Shown one piece after another: positions 13,148-26,800 of a stretch of DNA of 64,000 nucleotides. The DNA comes from Arthonia radiata. Taxonomy: Eukaryota; Ascomycota; Arthoniomycetes; Arthoniales; Arthoniaceae. The notes under the pieces are model-generated. The model was not told where the DNA came from. It searched no databases and saw only the letters and a program-made list of their open reading frames with translations. The translations under genes were made by a program, and so were the position numbers. Numbering within the stretch: the first letter of the stretch is position 1; each line of letters starts with the position of its first letter. The stretch is taken from assembly GCA_002989075.1 (NCBI GenBank), contig PSQN01000012.1, positions 1,748,480-1,812,479 of the forward strand, in the 5' to 3' direction.

Positions 13148-15201
13148 TTAATTTAATAATACTTATATTAGGTTTATAGGGAATATAGGCCTTTATAGCT
13201 GTCTTATTTAATAATGTCTACGGCGGGTTTATAGACTTAGTCGGAAATAATACTAGTAAAGCTAAGATAACTAGGGGTAGTTAATACTTAAACCTATACT
13301 AAGCCGTTTAGAGCTAGTATTTGTAATACAATCCTCTCTCTTTTAGTTAAATTGCTCTTAATTAACCCTTAGCTCGTTAAATACCTATAAGTTACGTATT
13401 ATTTCTCTTTCTGTAACTAATCTATAAGTCGCTATACCTCGTATAAAGTCTGTTACTGCGGGTTCTAACAAAAAGTATAGCTAATACCTGTTAATCGAAG
13501 CTTGTAATATTAAAATACCTTCTTATTCTAAATGTATATCGACTAAGGAGAGGTATATAATTTAGTCCAAAAAGGCGACGTATTTGGTATATACTCGGAA
13601 TAGGAAGAGTTATAATTTACGGATATTGATAGTAAATAATATACTCAGTTGTTGTTTTTCTGTAATGCTTAGAACTAACGTAGTTGTAGTGCGTTTAGTT
13701 TATTCTTATTATTCTTCTTAGTTAGCTGTCTTTTAGCGTATAAAGCGCTAATTACGTACGTTAAAGGCTTAGATAGTAGTATTGATTGCGGCTATATAGC
13801 GTAACCGATTTAAGATTTAAAAGTTAAAAGAGAAGGTTAAGAAGACTTGTACTCGGGTAGTATCGAAGCTTGCTTAAAATAAGTTGTTGAAGCAAAAGAA
13901 GTTAGCCGCGTCGATTGCTAACAGCAATATCTTTAAATACTCGAGCAGGTTATCTATTAATTTTTAAGGTAACTCTTATTTAAAGTTAGATAGCGGTCCT
14001 ATAACGTAGTAAGCTAGTTTACTTAGAGATAACCTAGATACTAGTAGCACGCATTAGATAGTAAATTAGAACGTTAGTACTGTTATAACTAAATAACATT
14101 CTAGTTCTAATATTATTAAATAGTGTCTTTATAGTTAATTAAGTTTCGTTTTAGTTTCTACTAGTTTTTATATTTAGTGTATTTTTTCTATTTTATAAGA
14201 TATTGTTATTTACCTTAGTATTGTTTATAAGCTTGAATCGTTTTAACTTTATACTCGGGTTCTTAATTGTCTAAAAGGATTTCTAGGTTGAGTCGTTCTG
14301 CTTTTTAAGAATAGACTAGTTTTAGTAGTACTACGTAGAATATAGAATATATTCTTATTATCTTTAGAAGTTTAAGTTTAAATGTTATAGGTTCTAATTG
14401 CTGTAAGATTTTAAACAGTTTTATCTTAGTATAGTTAAGTTTTTTGCTTAGTCTGATAGTTTTTAAGTTTCTTATAAGTAAGTAAGCTCTTTTCCCTTCT
14501 TTTATACTTGTATTCGGGGTTATTCTTAACTTATTATACTATTTTTTAGTTCGTTTGTTAATAAACTCGCTGTTAGACTTTAACTGCTAATACAGAGTTT
14601 TTATGTTCGTAGCTATTTGTGTAGCTGTTTTGTTTTTTATAGTATTCTATAGTTATCTGCTTTAAAGAGGGTAGTAGCTATATAACGTATAAAACAGAGT
14701 TATTTTTGTTATATTGTTCTTTGTATTATTATACGCAGCTTATACAACTAGTAGTAACTATATCTAGTCGTTTTACTGGTAGTTAATGTATGCTTAGAGA
14801 TACTATTTTAGTGTTTAATTTATTTTCTTTATCTATTTATCGGTCTATAAATAGAATAAGATAGACATTTTTTATTTTATTTCTAATTGTTGTATTAAAG
14901 ATATCTAAAATCGTAAGACAAATTTTTAGTCTCTATCTAAGACAATTCTTTATAGTTAACTATAGTTAGCTAGAATAATTTAAAGAAATATATATACTAA
15001 TTATTCTAAATTACTAGCCTTCTTGTAAAATATAAAGTACGCGTATTAAGTTAGTTTATTGTATATAACTAGAATAGCGTTATAAGCTACTTCTATAAGT
15101 AGATTCTTAAAGACTAGTAACTTAATAATAAAGTCTAGTAAGACCGTATACTATAGTCTTTTAGGTATTTCTAGTAGCTATAGTTTACTGTATAGTAAGT
15201 A

Positions 15202-15710
15202 TGTTAGAAATTAACCAACTAGCTGGTTAGCTGGAACCCTTAAGGGCCTAGAGTATCGGATAGGTCCTATCAGCTGTCTCGGTCTAAAATAGAACAAGCC
15301 TTTTATCTAAAGGGTCGGGTCTAGTGGCCCGAATTTAGGACAAAAAGAAGCATTGTACGACCTATTCTAAACAGCTGGCCCGTAGTCTAAGACAATACAG
15401 AATAGACTTAGAGACTAATAGTTTTAGATAGACAAAATTACTGTCTTATATAATAAGTTATAGGTTATCTAGCCTCTATTAAAAAAAATAGATATCTAGT
15501 AAGTTCTATACAGACCGCTAAACTTGAATATATAAGCTAGAATCTCTTTAGAGAATTTTAGCTAATAAAACAGACAATATAACAACAGCTTCTTTTTGCT
15601 ACTAAGTATTGTATCTGTACTAAGCCTAAGTATTGTACTAGTCTTAAGCTAGTCTCATTTTCCTACTCTTTGTAGTAGTATTCTTCTTCTTTCCTGTACC
15701 TTTTTTAATA
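15202..15710 (+). repeat. Solo Copia LTR inside Gypsy-B, TSD AAGTA/AAGTG
   Basis: 509-bp LTR starting TGTTAGAAATT and ending TTTTAATA (decayed AACA). It is flanked by AAGTA (15197-15201) and AAGTG (15711-15715), a 5-bp target-site duplication differing by one A/G transition. Gypsy-B sequence continues on both sides, so it is a solo LTR left by LTR-LTR recombination. Confidence 0.85.
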
Positions 15711-18700
15711 AAGTGTCTTAGATACTTAGTTCTTACGTATATATTATATTCTTAAATATTATTTCTAATGTAATGTTAAATTCTCGAGATATAGAAGGTT
15801 CTTATAATCTTTTTAATAGTATTATCGATGTCTTTATATCCTTTTGTTAGGTTATTATAGAAGTTACTAATAATATATTGGATTAGATTCCTTAAAATAT
15901 AGATTTTGTCTTAGAATTTATAATAGCCCTTGTTATTTTTAATTAATCTTAGATATCGTTTCTTATCTTTCTAATAAGTTTTAGTATCGTTTAGGATATC
16001 TAGAATTCGGCTGTCTAGTTTAATAACAAACTTAGTTGTTATAGCTAATTGATTGTATCTAATCTCGTTATTGTGTTCTTAAAATATTATGTGCTCGATG
16101 TATTCTTTATTATTAAGATAATTTAGGTATCGGCTTAGAGCGTTAGCTCTATTATTCTTAAAACCCTTCTTGTAAGTAATAATAAAGTTGTATAGAGCTA
16201 TAGTTTCTAACTATCTAACTTTATTTGCGGTTAAGTTTCTTTATTATTGTAAAGTAAGTTAAGTTCTTATAGTTTATATATACTATAATTATATAGTTTG
16301 CTCTTTTTAAGTAAGCTTGCTATATCTCGAATACTGCTATAATAGCTAAAAGTTGTTTATTGTAAATACTGTAATTCTGTTCTATAGGTAATATTTTTCT
16401 TAAGTAAAAAGCTACTGGTTTAAGCTTTCTTTTCTTATTATTTTAACTTATATATACTCTAATTATATAGTTCAACGCGTTTATTTTTATAATAATTAAT
16501 AAGTTAGGGTTAAATATTACTAATATAGGCTTAATTTTAAAAGCTTTCTTAAGCTCTTTAAATACTAATTGTTCTTTCTACGTCTAAAAGAATTCTATTA
16601 ATTATTTTGTCTGTTAAGATAGCGGTACTATATTTTAGCTAAAGTTAGATATCTATTGCCTATAGTAGTTAGCAAAACTAAAAAACTGTTATAATTATCT
16701 TATATTCTTTAGTATAAGCTAAATTAAGACAGATTAAATTTTTAAATCTTCTATTTAAAGACTATACTTAGTAATCATAAATCTAAGAAATTCAATAGAT
16801 TGTTAGTAAAACTAGGTTTTCTTAATATTAATTTATAAATTGGTACGCGCTAATCTTTTTAATACCTTCTTAATATATTTTTTATATTCTTCTAGTATAC
16901 GGCTATATACTAAAATATCGTTTAAATAAGTAGTTATAAATATATTTAAGTAATTACTAAGTATATTGTTAATTAGTTTCTAAAATAATACTAATACGTT
17001 TATTAGCTTAAAAAGTATAATATAATACTTAAAAAGTCTATATTTAGTATAAAAAGCTGTTTTCTATTTTTTACCTTCCTTTATATAGATTAGGTTATAG
17101 GCTTCTTATAGGTTAAACTTAGTAAACTATTGTATATTATACAATCGGTCTATTGTTTTATTAATATATAGTAAAGAGTACCGATTTTTAATATTTATCC
17201 TATTAAGTTATCTATAATTTACGTAGAGTCGTAGTTTGCTATTCTTCTTTAGTACAAAGAGTATTAGATATCCGGCTAGTAATGTTAATTTCTAAATAAA
17301 GCCTTTCTTAAGGTTCTTATCGAAATAGTCGCAGAGCGCTTAATTTTCTGCTTCTAATAAAGAGTATATTAAACTAAACGTTGGCGTTTTGCCTTCTTAT
17401 AAAGGTATTGTATAATTTTACGGTTTATATTCTAAAAGAGCTAAGTTTAGCTTAGCTTTCTTGAATAGATATTAGAATTAATTGTATTTCTTAGGTATTT
17501 TAGTGATTAACTAAGTCTCTATCGTCGTATAGAATTGTTAACGTACAATTATCTCTTATTTATACTTACGTATAGTTAGCTATAGACAAAATACTACGTT
17601 AAACTTCTTTTATAGAATATCTAAGTATTGAAGTATAGTAGTACTAACCTATATAAGTTCTTTACTGCGTTCTTTATTTTTACTACTAAAAATAGCTTAT
17701 AGAGTATCTATTCTATAGAACGACTCTTATTTAAAGTGCTTATATCTAGTAAAAAGGAGTTTCTTAGTTCTCTAATCTACTTTTAGGTTATATTGTTGTA
17801 ACTAAGGTATACCTAGTATAGCGTAGTATTAGTTAATATCTACAATATTATAAGTAATTTCTTTTTAATAGTCTTCGATAATTATATTTATTGATAAAGT
17901 CTTATAGTCGACTCTTTCCTCTACCTCTTAAAATTTAGATAGTACGTAAAGTAATTTCTTCTTTTATATTTATATTTAGTACTTCTTAACGTAACGTATT
18001 GAAATAAAGTTACTTATTGCGTCTAAATTGATTATAATTTTAATATTTCTGTAGTTTATCGTTGCCCGAGTATATAGATATATTCTATAAGTAGCTAAGC
18101 TTGCGTAGAGTTAGACTTTTAGAGGGTCTAACCGTTAAATAAGCTAAAACTACTATCCTTGAAGTAGTTAATCTAGTCTTTTCTCTGCTAACTGTATACG
18201 TTTTAGAGTATTTTAGATATTAGAACCTATTGTTAGTTAATTTAATATAAAAATTTCTGTATAGAGTGTTCTAGTACTGTTTTTATTATAACGTCTATTT
18301 ATTATTTACGATCTCTGCTTTAATTACGCAACTATTGCTAATTAAAATTTATTATGTCTATAGATTATATATTGTTAATTAAAGATATTAGTACTAACTA
18401 TGCAATTTTAAACCTCTAATAAGATAGTTTACTAGTCGTTATAGACGTAAGTAAATATATTCTAGAATATTATTAATATCTTTATTAGCGCTTAACTTTC
18501 CTTTGTAGAAGGCTATCTAACAAAGTCTCTATATTATTCCTTTCTAACGAATTGGAATTTATTCTTCTTAATTAGTATCGTCCTTAAGAAAGAATTTTAT
18601 ACCATTAGAATCTATATTTTTGTCTTTAAGTTGTTATCTTACTTATAATATATTATAGATGCTATCTTACTTAGCTTCTACGGTCTATTCTTTCTTAAAT

Positions 18701-20241
18701 TCTTTATAAGTTTCTAAGTAAGGTAACCTAGATTGTCTTTAAGTAAGGTCTAGTTCTTACATTAAATCTTGTTTTAAAAATATTGCTTTCTTTAACTACT
18801 ATTCTAATTCTAGTTTGTCGGATTTATAAATCGTATAATCGTTATTATAGCATACGGTTTAAGATAGTGTCTCGTATAGTATAACGGTACCTTATATTTA
18901 CTGCCTCGAAATAGTGTAGTTAACATTGTTTTAATCCTATAAGTTTTATTGTTCTTATTTTATTTGTCGTTTCTTTATTTTCTTCTATAATATACTGTCT
19001 ATATCCTAATTTTTATATAAATTAAATAAGTTTAGTTCGTTGTACTTCTCGTTAGTGGTAATCTAGTAAGTATCTTTCTAGTTATAGAAGATGCCTTAGT
19101 AGATATTCTTCTGCTTCTTAGTTAGTTTAGTAACATACTTATACTAATTTTAGTTAATCTTTAGTAGAAGCCTTAATTCTTAAAGGAGACGACTCTTAGT
19201 TAAGTCTATATATTAGCGGTTAGAGAAGGCTGCTAGCAATTTTATTGCCCTATTGCGGCTGTTGTCTTTTTATATCTAAATAGTTATATTAAATTATTAT
19301 TACCGAGAGTAGAACTTTTAAGGTCGATTATTGTACTCGCTTCGTCTTATATTGTTAAACTATTGTTTCTAAGAACAGTATTTCTTAAATTAATGCCCTA
19401 GTTTTCTATAATATAAGTATAGTTTATTTTTTATTTTATATTCTCTTTCTTAGTTATTTAGTTTTTCTTGAGGCTTTATAAAATTTAACTCTATTAGGTC
19501 GCTTCGGTCTTATTATAAGTTCGCTTAATTCTTTATTCTATAGAATCTATTAGTAAGGTTACCCTTCTTTTTTATTTATCTTTTAAAGTTACTGTCGTTA
19601 ATCTTCTTTGCTTGTTATATAGAGCTATCGAGGTTATTAAACTTCTCTTTATAAATATAGATTATTTTTTTAATATAATTCTTAAGTTCTTTATAAAAGG
19701 TCTTAATAAAGGGTTTCTTGTTTTATTCTATTTAATTAGTATACTGTATAAATTTAGCAGTATACTTACTTGCTAGTTCTATTTATTTTAGATTCTATAG
19801 CTTTTTAGTAGCGACGCGCCTAACGTTACTTTATTTAAAGATTTTATAAAGCTTTTTCTAGAAGAAGGCAAAGCTAGTAAAGAACTTATTAGTATTCTTA
19901 TGCTTACTCTTTATTAAAGTAAATAAGAAATTATTAAGATAATACTTAAATTACTTATAAGTATCTTTATTTATATAAGAGGTAGCGAATAGAACTATAG
20001 TAGTATTGTTTAAAAACTAGTCTTTATAAGTTTTAAAGTATACGGCTAGACGTATTAAAAATAAAGTAACTTCGAAACGTTCTCTTAAGAAGCTTTTTCT
20101 TATTTTAATGTTAACGTTCAATATCTTACTTGTACTAATTATCTTATTAGCTAATCTATTCGCAGCGTTGTGGCTATTAGATATTAAAGTAGTAAATAGA
20201 ATTAATCTACTTTCTTTACTTTTATAGCGAGTCTATTAAAG

Positions 20242-20691
20242 TATAATATCGATTACTACGAGGACTAAACTAAGGCTTAGTTATCTTATATACTTATCGA
20301 CCTTAATAGTAGATATCTTATATACTAGAGACTAAAAGATAGAAGACACGAAATAAATTATAGGAGGTAAGAAGGGCTTAACTAAAGTAGACAGAAGATA
20401 AAGTACGTTACTTAAATATAGTTAAGAAACTTATATTCAAATATTAAGTTAATAGACTAAAGTTTATTCTAAGGTCGGCTATTAGTTTAGCTATATAGTC
20501 TAAGGTACAAAGATATATTTCTCTGTATCTAATGGTCCCGACAATCTCTTTGTCGCGTAATCGGGATCCTATTGCAATATAGCGACGTTGCCAACGTCGC
20601 TATATTGAAGTCGTTGGGTATGCTGTATAATGCTCTAATAAGGCTGGCTGCGCTTAGCCTTGTACTAGTCTAATGTAGTAAGATCGTAATA
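20242..20691 (-). repeat. Gypsy-B 5' LTR
   Basis: 450 bp, matching the 449-bp LTRs at 52900-53348 and 60877-61325 end to end. It is less mutated than the others: GATCCTATTGCAATATAGCG and the palindromic GCGACGTTGCCAACGTCGC survive. Confidence 0.85.
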
Positions 20692-21301
20692 TCTACAGTT
20701 AATTAATTAACCGAGAGTATTTCTAAAGAGCTTAAAGAATAACTAAAAGTTAAGTTTAGAAATAAGCTAAATCTAACTGCTAAATTTTAAGATAATAGAG
20801 AGGTACCTTTTAATAAAGAAGGAAGTCTTCTATATAAGAAATAGTATACCTTTCTTATATCTTAATAACTAGCAGACGAATTTAGATAAGAACTATACTA
20901 AACTAGAGCTCTAAACGAGTCTAACCTTTCTATCGAGTTAGATTATAGAAAAGACTCGGCGGGCTTTAACGTACTAGGTAAGTATAAATTTACTTAAGCA
21001 AGCCGGTTAAATTAGACCAAAGACCCTAGTTTTACCCGTAAAACTGTTACTTACCGACAGCAATTCGATAAAAGAACTTATAAAAAACTCTACCTTTTAA
21101 GCTAAATTTAAGCATATTAATATATAGTATTACTGTATTAGAGAAAACGTTTAAGCAGACTAAACAGAGCTTAAATACGTTTCTATAAAGAAACAATTAG
21201 TAGACAGTTTAATAAAACTAATTGACTTAGCTAAAATACTAACGTTTAGAACTTAAATTAGCTTATAATTTAGCTAAAATAACTAGTCGATTAAGAAGAT
21301 A
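20692..21301 (+). pseudogene. Copia pol fragment with internal deletion
   Basis: Matches the reverse Copia at about 56100-55860 and then about 54355-54000, so the RT core is deleted. The end reaches the 3' LTR through a purine-rich GATTAAGAAGATA tract comparable to the polypurine tract of the full copy. No intact frame. Confidence 0.75.
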
Positions 21302-21809
21302 TATTAAAAATTAACTAACTAGCTAGTTAGTTAGAACCCTTAAAGGCTTAAAGTATTAAATAGATTTTACCGGCTATCTTAGTCTAAAATAGAACAAGCC
21401 TTTTATCTAAAGAGTTAGGCTTAGTAGTCCGAGTTTAGAATAAAAAGAAGTATTATATAATCTATCTTAAACAGCTAGCTTATAGTTTAAAACAATATAG
21501 AATAAACTTAAAGATTAATAGTTTTAAATAGACAGAATTACTATTCTATATAGTAAGTTATAGGTTATCTAGCTTCTATTAAAAAGAATAAATATTTAGT
21601 AAGTCTTATATAAGCCGCTAAACTTAAATATATAAGCTAAGATCTCTTTAGAGAATTTTAGCTAATAAGACAAACAATATAATAACAGCTTCTTCTTGTT
21701 ACTAAGTATTGTACCTGTACTAAGCCTAAGTACTGTACCAGTCCTAAGCTGGTCTCGTCTTTCTACTCTTTGTAGTAGTATTCTTCTTCTTCCCTGCACC
21801 TTTTGAACA
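21302..21809 (+). repeat. Copia 3' LTR
   Basis: 508 bp, starting TATTAAAAATT (decayed TGTT) and ending CCTTTTGAACA. GC-normal DNA follows immediately, so this LTR marks a boundary of the RIP-affected block. Confidence 0.88.
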
Positions 21810-21994
21810 GAACAAAGCATCGATCGAAATCGATTGTATGCGATTAACGTTTTCGAATATTATCGATTCAGCCCACCGCACCAAGCGCTTTCGTCAATGC
21901 CATGTTGATAGTCTGCACTTCCTCGGTAACAACGCTGTTCGAAAGGAGCAGGCCTCAGTCGCAGCAAGTGCTCAAATTGACGAGTCTGGCAGAA

Positions 21995-22380
21995 TTAAGT
22001 TTTACAATGGATAGAACTATCTGTGCCCTCTACAAGCCTCCCATATGGCGATACGCCAGCCCGCTCGAGTGAGTTGATAAGCTTGTTGACATTATCCTTC
22101 AGAGCGACACGCATGTCTTTCTCGCTATAATCTTGCCGAAGCGGGTCGATTCGTATGAAAGACGCCCAAGCCATCCGTAACTACGGAGCTCGCTGGCCTT
22201 TAGGTGCGCCCAGCGCTTGCGTCCCCTAACGGTAATCTTGTGATGCGAGCCTCTAAAGAATACCGACGCTTTTGTTGTCGTAAATTGCCCATACGAGCCG
22301 CGTGCCGAGTATTCCAACGATTTGCAGCAGGTGTTGCTCCTTGCCCTCAGACGTCTTCGAAGCGACAATATTGAGCTCTC
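21995..22380 (-). pseudogene. Unrecognised gene remnant in small GC-normal patch
   Basis: The 21.8-22.4 kb patch has near-normal base composition. On the minus strand a frame ending with TAA at 21995-21997 reads as protein (segments such as GILGTRLVWAIYDNKS, then EKDMRVALKDNVNKLI and SLERAGVSPYGRLVEG) with three stops between them. A second minus frame, 22368-22099, is open for 89 codons but is Arg/Ser-rich and looks like a shadow. I do not recognise the family. It appears to be a 3' gene fragment, with its upstream end lost toward 22.4 kb where AT-rich DNA resumes. Confidence 0.45.
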
Positions 22381-22580
22381 GATGTAGTGTCTTAAACATT
22401 ATAGAGAGACGTATATAGACGTATTTAGAAAGCCAGGTTTGTATTAATCGTTAACGTTAGAAGACGGTATAATTTTATATAAGAGCGCCACTCCTCAACC
22501 TTCACCGTTAAACATAGGCTTATGATCGCCGGTTGCTGTACTAGGCAGACGTCCTGCCTCTTGTTACAATCCCTATAGAA

Positions 22581-22985
22581 TTATTCTTTTCTAACTTCTA
22601 AAGTCCTATAACCGAATATTTTAGGAAGAAACTCTGCGCTGAAGTTAGCGGATTCGCTAAGCATTGTCTTACTTAATTTACCTTCGTAGTAGGTAGAAAC
22701 ACATTCTAAGGATTTATTATTGATACGCTAGCTTCTACTTATATATTCTGGAGCTACACTTCTTACTATATACTCTAAAGAGAAGTAAAAAGTAAGGTAA
22801 TCAATATTAATAAAGAGTACTAGGCCGCTAAGAGTAGCTAAACACTCTAGATACGATTTCTAGCTTTATACAAGCCTTATAGCGTACTTAGTAGGCCTAC
22901 CGCCGAGCAGGTCTACAGAAATATTAGGCGCAAAGTTGCAATTGTTCTCGATTTCTTCTTCTTTCTTATAACGTTTATAGTCTAT
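22581..22985 (-). pseudogene. Unrecognised degenerate coding sequence
   Basis: A minus-strand frame runs from about 22985 to a TAA at 22581-22583 with only three internal stops, all RIP-type, over about 135 codons. Readable pieces include NFAPNISVDLLGGRPTKYA, TLSGLVLFINIDYLTFYF and ESANFSAEFLPKIFGYR. No family recognised. Before Gypsy-A copy 2 inserted at 23463, this DNA was continuous with the sequence now starting at 31481, so the missing upstream part may lie there. Confidence 0.45.
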
Positions 22986-23462
22986 AGGAGCGAAACTAAA
23001 TTAATAAGTTTCTTAACTAAACAGAGCGTACAAAGCTTGCTAGTAATATATAACGTTATATTATATAGCTATATTTGTATAGATAAACACAAGTATTTAT
23101 AGATAGATTTTACAGCAAATAAGGGTTAAATAGAATAGAGTATTTAAGGAATCTATAGAGTCTAACTTAAATAGAAACTTAAGTGAAGAAAATCGAGCCG
23201 TAATCTTAGCTCAGAAGGTCTTAGAGAACGACCAAGCGTTTAACCTAGCCTTTATATATATAGAGTTTAGGTCTATTAGTAGTTAAATGTAGGGCTTAAA
23301 AGTCTAAAGAAGGATTTCTAATAGAGCTATAATCTATTCTCTGCAATAACGTAGAGAAGTAGAGGTCAAGCCTATTTCTCTTAGGTTAAGTATATTTAAC
23401 CGACGTATACTTATAAATATAGCAAAATAGGCTGCTATCTTTACTAAGTTCGTTAAATAGCT

Positions 23463-23658
23463 TGTAATGCATAGACGTTTCGATAGCGAATTGAGACAGA
23501 ATGTTGTCTATTTGGAAAGGCTGCGATCCTAGAAGGATATCTTCCCTCTAGTAGACGCATCCCTTTCTAGTCTCCTCAATAATTAGCTTAAACACTAGTA
23601 GAGCTTATTTAGGCTCTTTTTGCTATCTAACTGCTCTCTGCTCTATACTCAGATTACA
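23463..23658 (+). repeat. Gypsy-A 5' LTR
   Basis: 196 bp with perfect TGTAAT/ATTACA inverted termini, preceded by the TAGCT duplication. Confidence 0.92.
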
Positions 23659-23819
23659 TTCTAATTATTCTAAACCTACGAGGGGGGCGGCCGGCAGTTA
23701 GATACCTTATTAACGTCGCTTAAAGGTTAACCCGGCATAATCGAGTATAGCCGAGACTCCGTATACACGTTAAAATAAATAATATTAAAATTAATTAATG
23801 GCCGGTGCTAGCAAGTATC

Positions 23820-26800
23820 GTATTCGAAGAGAACGAGTAAGGAACTAAGCACGCGACGGTAGTCGCTTTATATCCGCCGTACAAGCAGAATACAGAGCGT
23901 AGCAAAACATAGCCAACATCGAAGAAGACTAGGACCCTTATATAAGATTCGGCGACGACGATAAGCAAGAGGGCTTATAAGCCGGCGAACAGACGCCGAG
24001 CAGATTGCGAACTGAGAAGGACGATAGTCTAAACCAAAACAATAACGACGACGAAGGGGCCTACCAAGGCTCTAACCGCAAAGAATTCCTCTTTAGCGCC
24101 TTCTTAAGCGTTAAGATACGAAAGCTAAGACAAGAACTACTAGTACAGCAGCAGTAGCACACTATTAAGAAGCTTAAGCTTGAAAAGCGAATACTCGAAG
24201 TTAAGCTTCAGTCTGCCTGCAATTTAGAAGCTAATAGCAAGCGGTTATAGGGCGATTTAAGCCTTTAAAGCTAGATTAACGAGCTCCTTAAGAAAGAGGC
24301 GTTTAAGCTCGAGAGAGCTATAAGTTCTATAGACACTCGATAGACTTAGACTATTAAGAAAAGATTTTAGATAGCTAACGTCTTAGACCCCGACAACGTT
24401 TATATTATTACTTAGTACGTCTAAGGACTCCCTAGAGACCTGACGGATAGGTAGCGAACTTACGTCGAAGAGAATAAAGAGAAGACGTTGCTCTACGTAT
24501 AAGCGTACTTTAAAGGATAGATAATAGAATATATCGTCAACTTAGCTACGGCTACTATAGCTAACGTAGAAAAGTTCTTTACATCGACGTAGAGTTCAAC
24601 GTAGAAGCTTAAGAACTTTCTAAGCTTTCTACAGAATAAAGAAACTAAGTTGCTAGGTAGTAAGATACCGAACCTAAATCGGGCCGTATTCTACTACACG
24701 TGCTTATCTTTATAAATTAAGGTAAAGCTAATTAAGCAAGGTCTCTTAGAGAACCTGCTTAAAGATATAAACGAGCTTCTAAAAAAAGTTTGTTAATATA
24801 TAAATATTAATCGTAGTGTATTGCGGGACGCCCGCAACACCAATATAAACCGAAATCGCTTCGATAGCGGATCGGGTACAAACTGTAGCGGTTATAACGC
24901 TAGAGCATCTTTATAGAGGTCGGGCCGCGGACGAGACGGTTTATACCGAGAACGAGGCAACTTACTAGTCCGACAAAGAGATAATAGCTCTACCGTACAG
25001 AGACAATTAGAGTCGATATACAGTAAGGCAAACATTATCTACTTTACGTACAATTAGAAAGGGCATTATGCTACTAAATGTACTACGCCCTAAACCGATA
25101 TCAATTCGACGCTAGTTAAGCGGAAAAACGATAGGCCCCAAGAGTAAGCCTCGCGTCTCTAAAGCTTAAAGCTGTCGATTAACGGCGAGGACAAATTAAA
25201 GTCTCGGTACAGCTAGGTAGGTCGCCGCAAGAGGTTCTCGCGCTAGTAGATTCTAGTACAGAGATTAACCTTATTAATTATCGTATTGTACTTAAAAGAG
25301 AATAGTAAAAATTATATAGAGTAAAGCTTCCGTATATTAAATTCCTTAATAAAAATAAGCTGCAGCTCTATAGCGCTTATAACGTAAACGTAACCGTAAG
25401 AAATGTATATAGAGAGAAACGGTATTACTAACTCTACCTATATTCAGCTAACTTTGTAGGATACAGCCTTATCTTAAAATACCTATAGCTTAAGTAAGTT
25501 GAGCTCTGGATTAGCTAGGCGATAAGAACAATTGCTTGAGAAAACCTTCCTGCGCCTAAAGAACGGATAGTAGGAACTAAATCTATTAAGATCGTTAATA
25601 AAGACATAATTTTAGTATATTTATAAAGAGACGAACAGTATTACTCCGCAATCCTATAGATAGAAGCGGATAGACGTTATAAGTATTAAATAGCGGTCCT
25701 ATTAGACGTTAGTTCGCCGCTAGACCGGACTCTAGATAGCGAGCCTAAGAAAGTAGAGAAGCGAGATAAGCTTCCTTCTTAGTATACTAAATATAAAGAT
25801 ATCTTTTCTGAAGAACTATCGAGTAAGCTTACGCCGCTTAGTAAGTATACTTATAAGATCGAGCTTAAGGATAGCACGAAACCTCTATATAAGCTAATCT
25901 ACCCTATATCGTAGAATAAGCTAAAGACGCTCTAAAAGTACCTAGATACTATAATTAAGAAAGGGTAGATACAACTCTTTACTAGTCTGGCGGGTGCCTT
26001 AGTTCTATTTATGTTTAAGGCAGACGGATCGTTGAGACTATATGTTAACTACCGCGGTTTAAACAATATAACTGTAAAGAATCGCTACGCATTACCGCTA
26101 GTCTCTAAGATTTTTAATCGCCTGCAAGGCTCGAAGGTATTTACGAAGCTTAATCTTTGCGATACCTATTACTGTATCTGCATTCGTAAAGGAGATAAGT
26201 AGAAGACAGCGTTTTGTATCCGATATAGGCACTATAAATACCTAGTAATGCCTTTTAGACTAACAAACGCCTCTGCTACGTTCCAGGTATATATCTATAA
26301 AGCTATAGGCAATCTTGTTGATACCGTGTATATCGTTTATATAGACAATATCTTAATTTTCTCTAAAGACGAGGAAAGCTATAAAGGCTATATTAAAGAA
26401 GTTCTGCGAAGGCTCCGTAAATAAGGTTTATTTATAAAGCTGTTTAAGTATCAATTTTATACTACCAAGGTTTCTTTCCTAGAGTTTACCGTAGAAGTCG
26501 ATAGTATTAAAATAGACCTAGAAAGGGTACAGACTATAGCCGAATGGCTAGTCTCTACTACTATAAAGCAGATCCTATCCTTCCTGAGATTCGTAAACTT
26601 CTACCGGCAATTTATCTATAGATTTAGCTGCATCGTAGTACTAATAAACGTACTAACGAAAGACGTTAAGTTTGTCTAAGGTAAAGCCTAACAAGAAGCT
26701 TTTAAAGCGCTGAAGCAAGCCTTTATAAATATACTAGTACTAACGTACTTTAACCTAGTACTGTCGATCGTTTTAATAACTAACGTATTAGACTTTATAA

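Larger units (their letters stand above)
12858..20691 (-). mobile_element. Gypsy-B copy 1, nested in Copia, minus orientation
   Basis: Ty3/Gypsy element read from 20691 down to 12858. The minus-strand RT has a YLNDILVYS motif (YLDD with Asp to Asn) at about 16900-16928, and RNase H reads N-Y-K-N-L-T-Y-F near 16210-16260 (the family has TDHKNL). Gag lies toward 18-20 kb and integrase at about 14.9-16.1 kb. The 5' LTR (20242-20691) is complete; the 3' LTR (12858 to about 13147) is truncated. Sequence between about 13150 and 13900 does not align with the other Gypsy-B copy by eye. A solo Copia LTR is inserted at 15202-15710. Confidence 0.85.
10962..21809 (+). mobile_element. Copia element interrupted by nested Gypsy-B
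   Basis: Forward Copia copy with 5' LTR (10962-11482), PBS and gag (11483-12857), a Gypsy-B element (12858-20691), then Copia pol remnants (20692-21301) and 3' LTR (21302-21809). The Copia segments on either side of Gypsy-B are not adjacent in the full element (they match about 57030 and 56100 of the reverse copy), and a second deletion removes the sequence equivalent to about 55855-54355, including RT. The LTR flanks (TTAAT left, GAACA right) do not form a target-site duplication, so one end has probably been rearranged. Confidence 0.8.
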
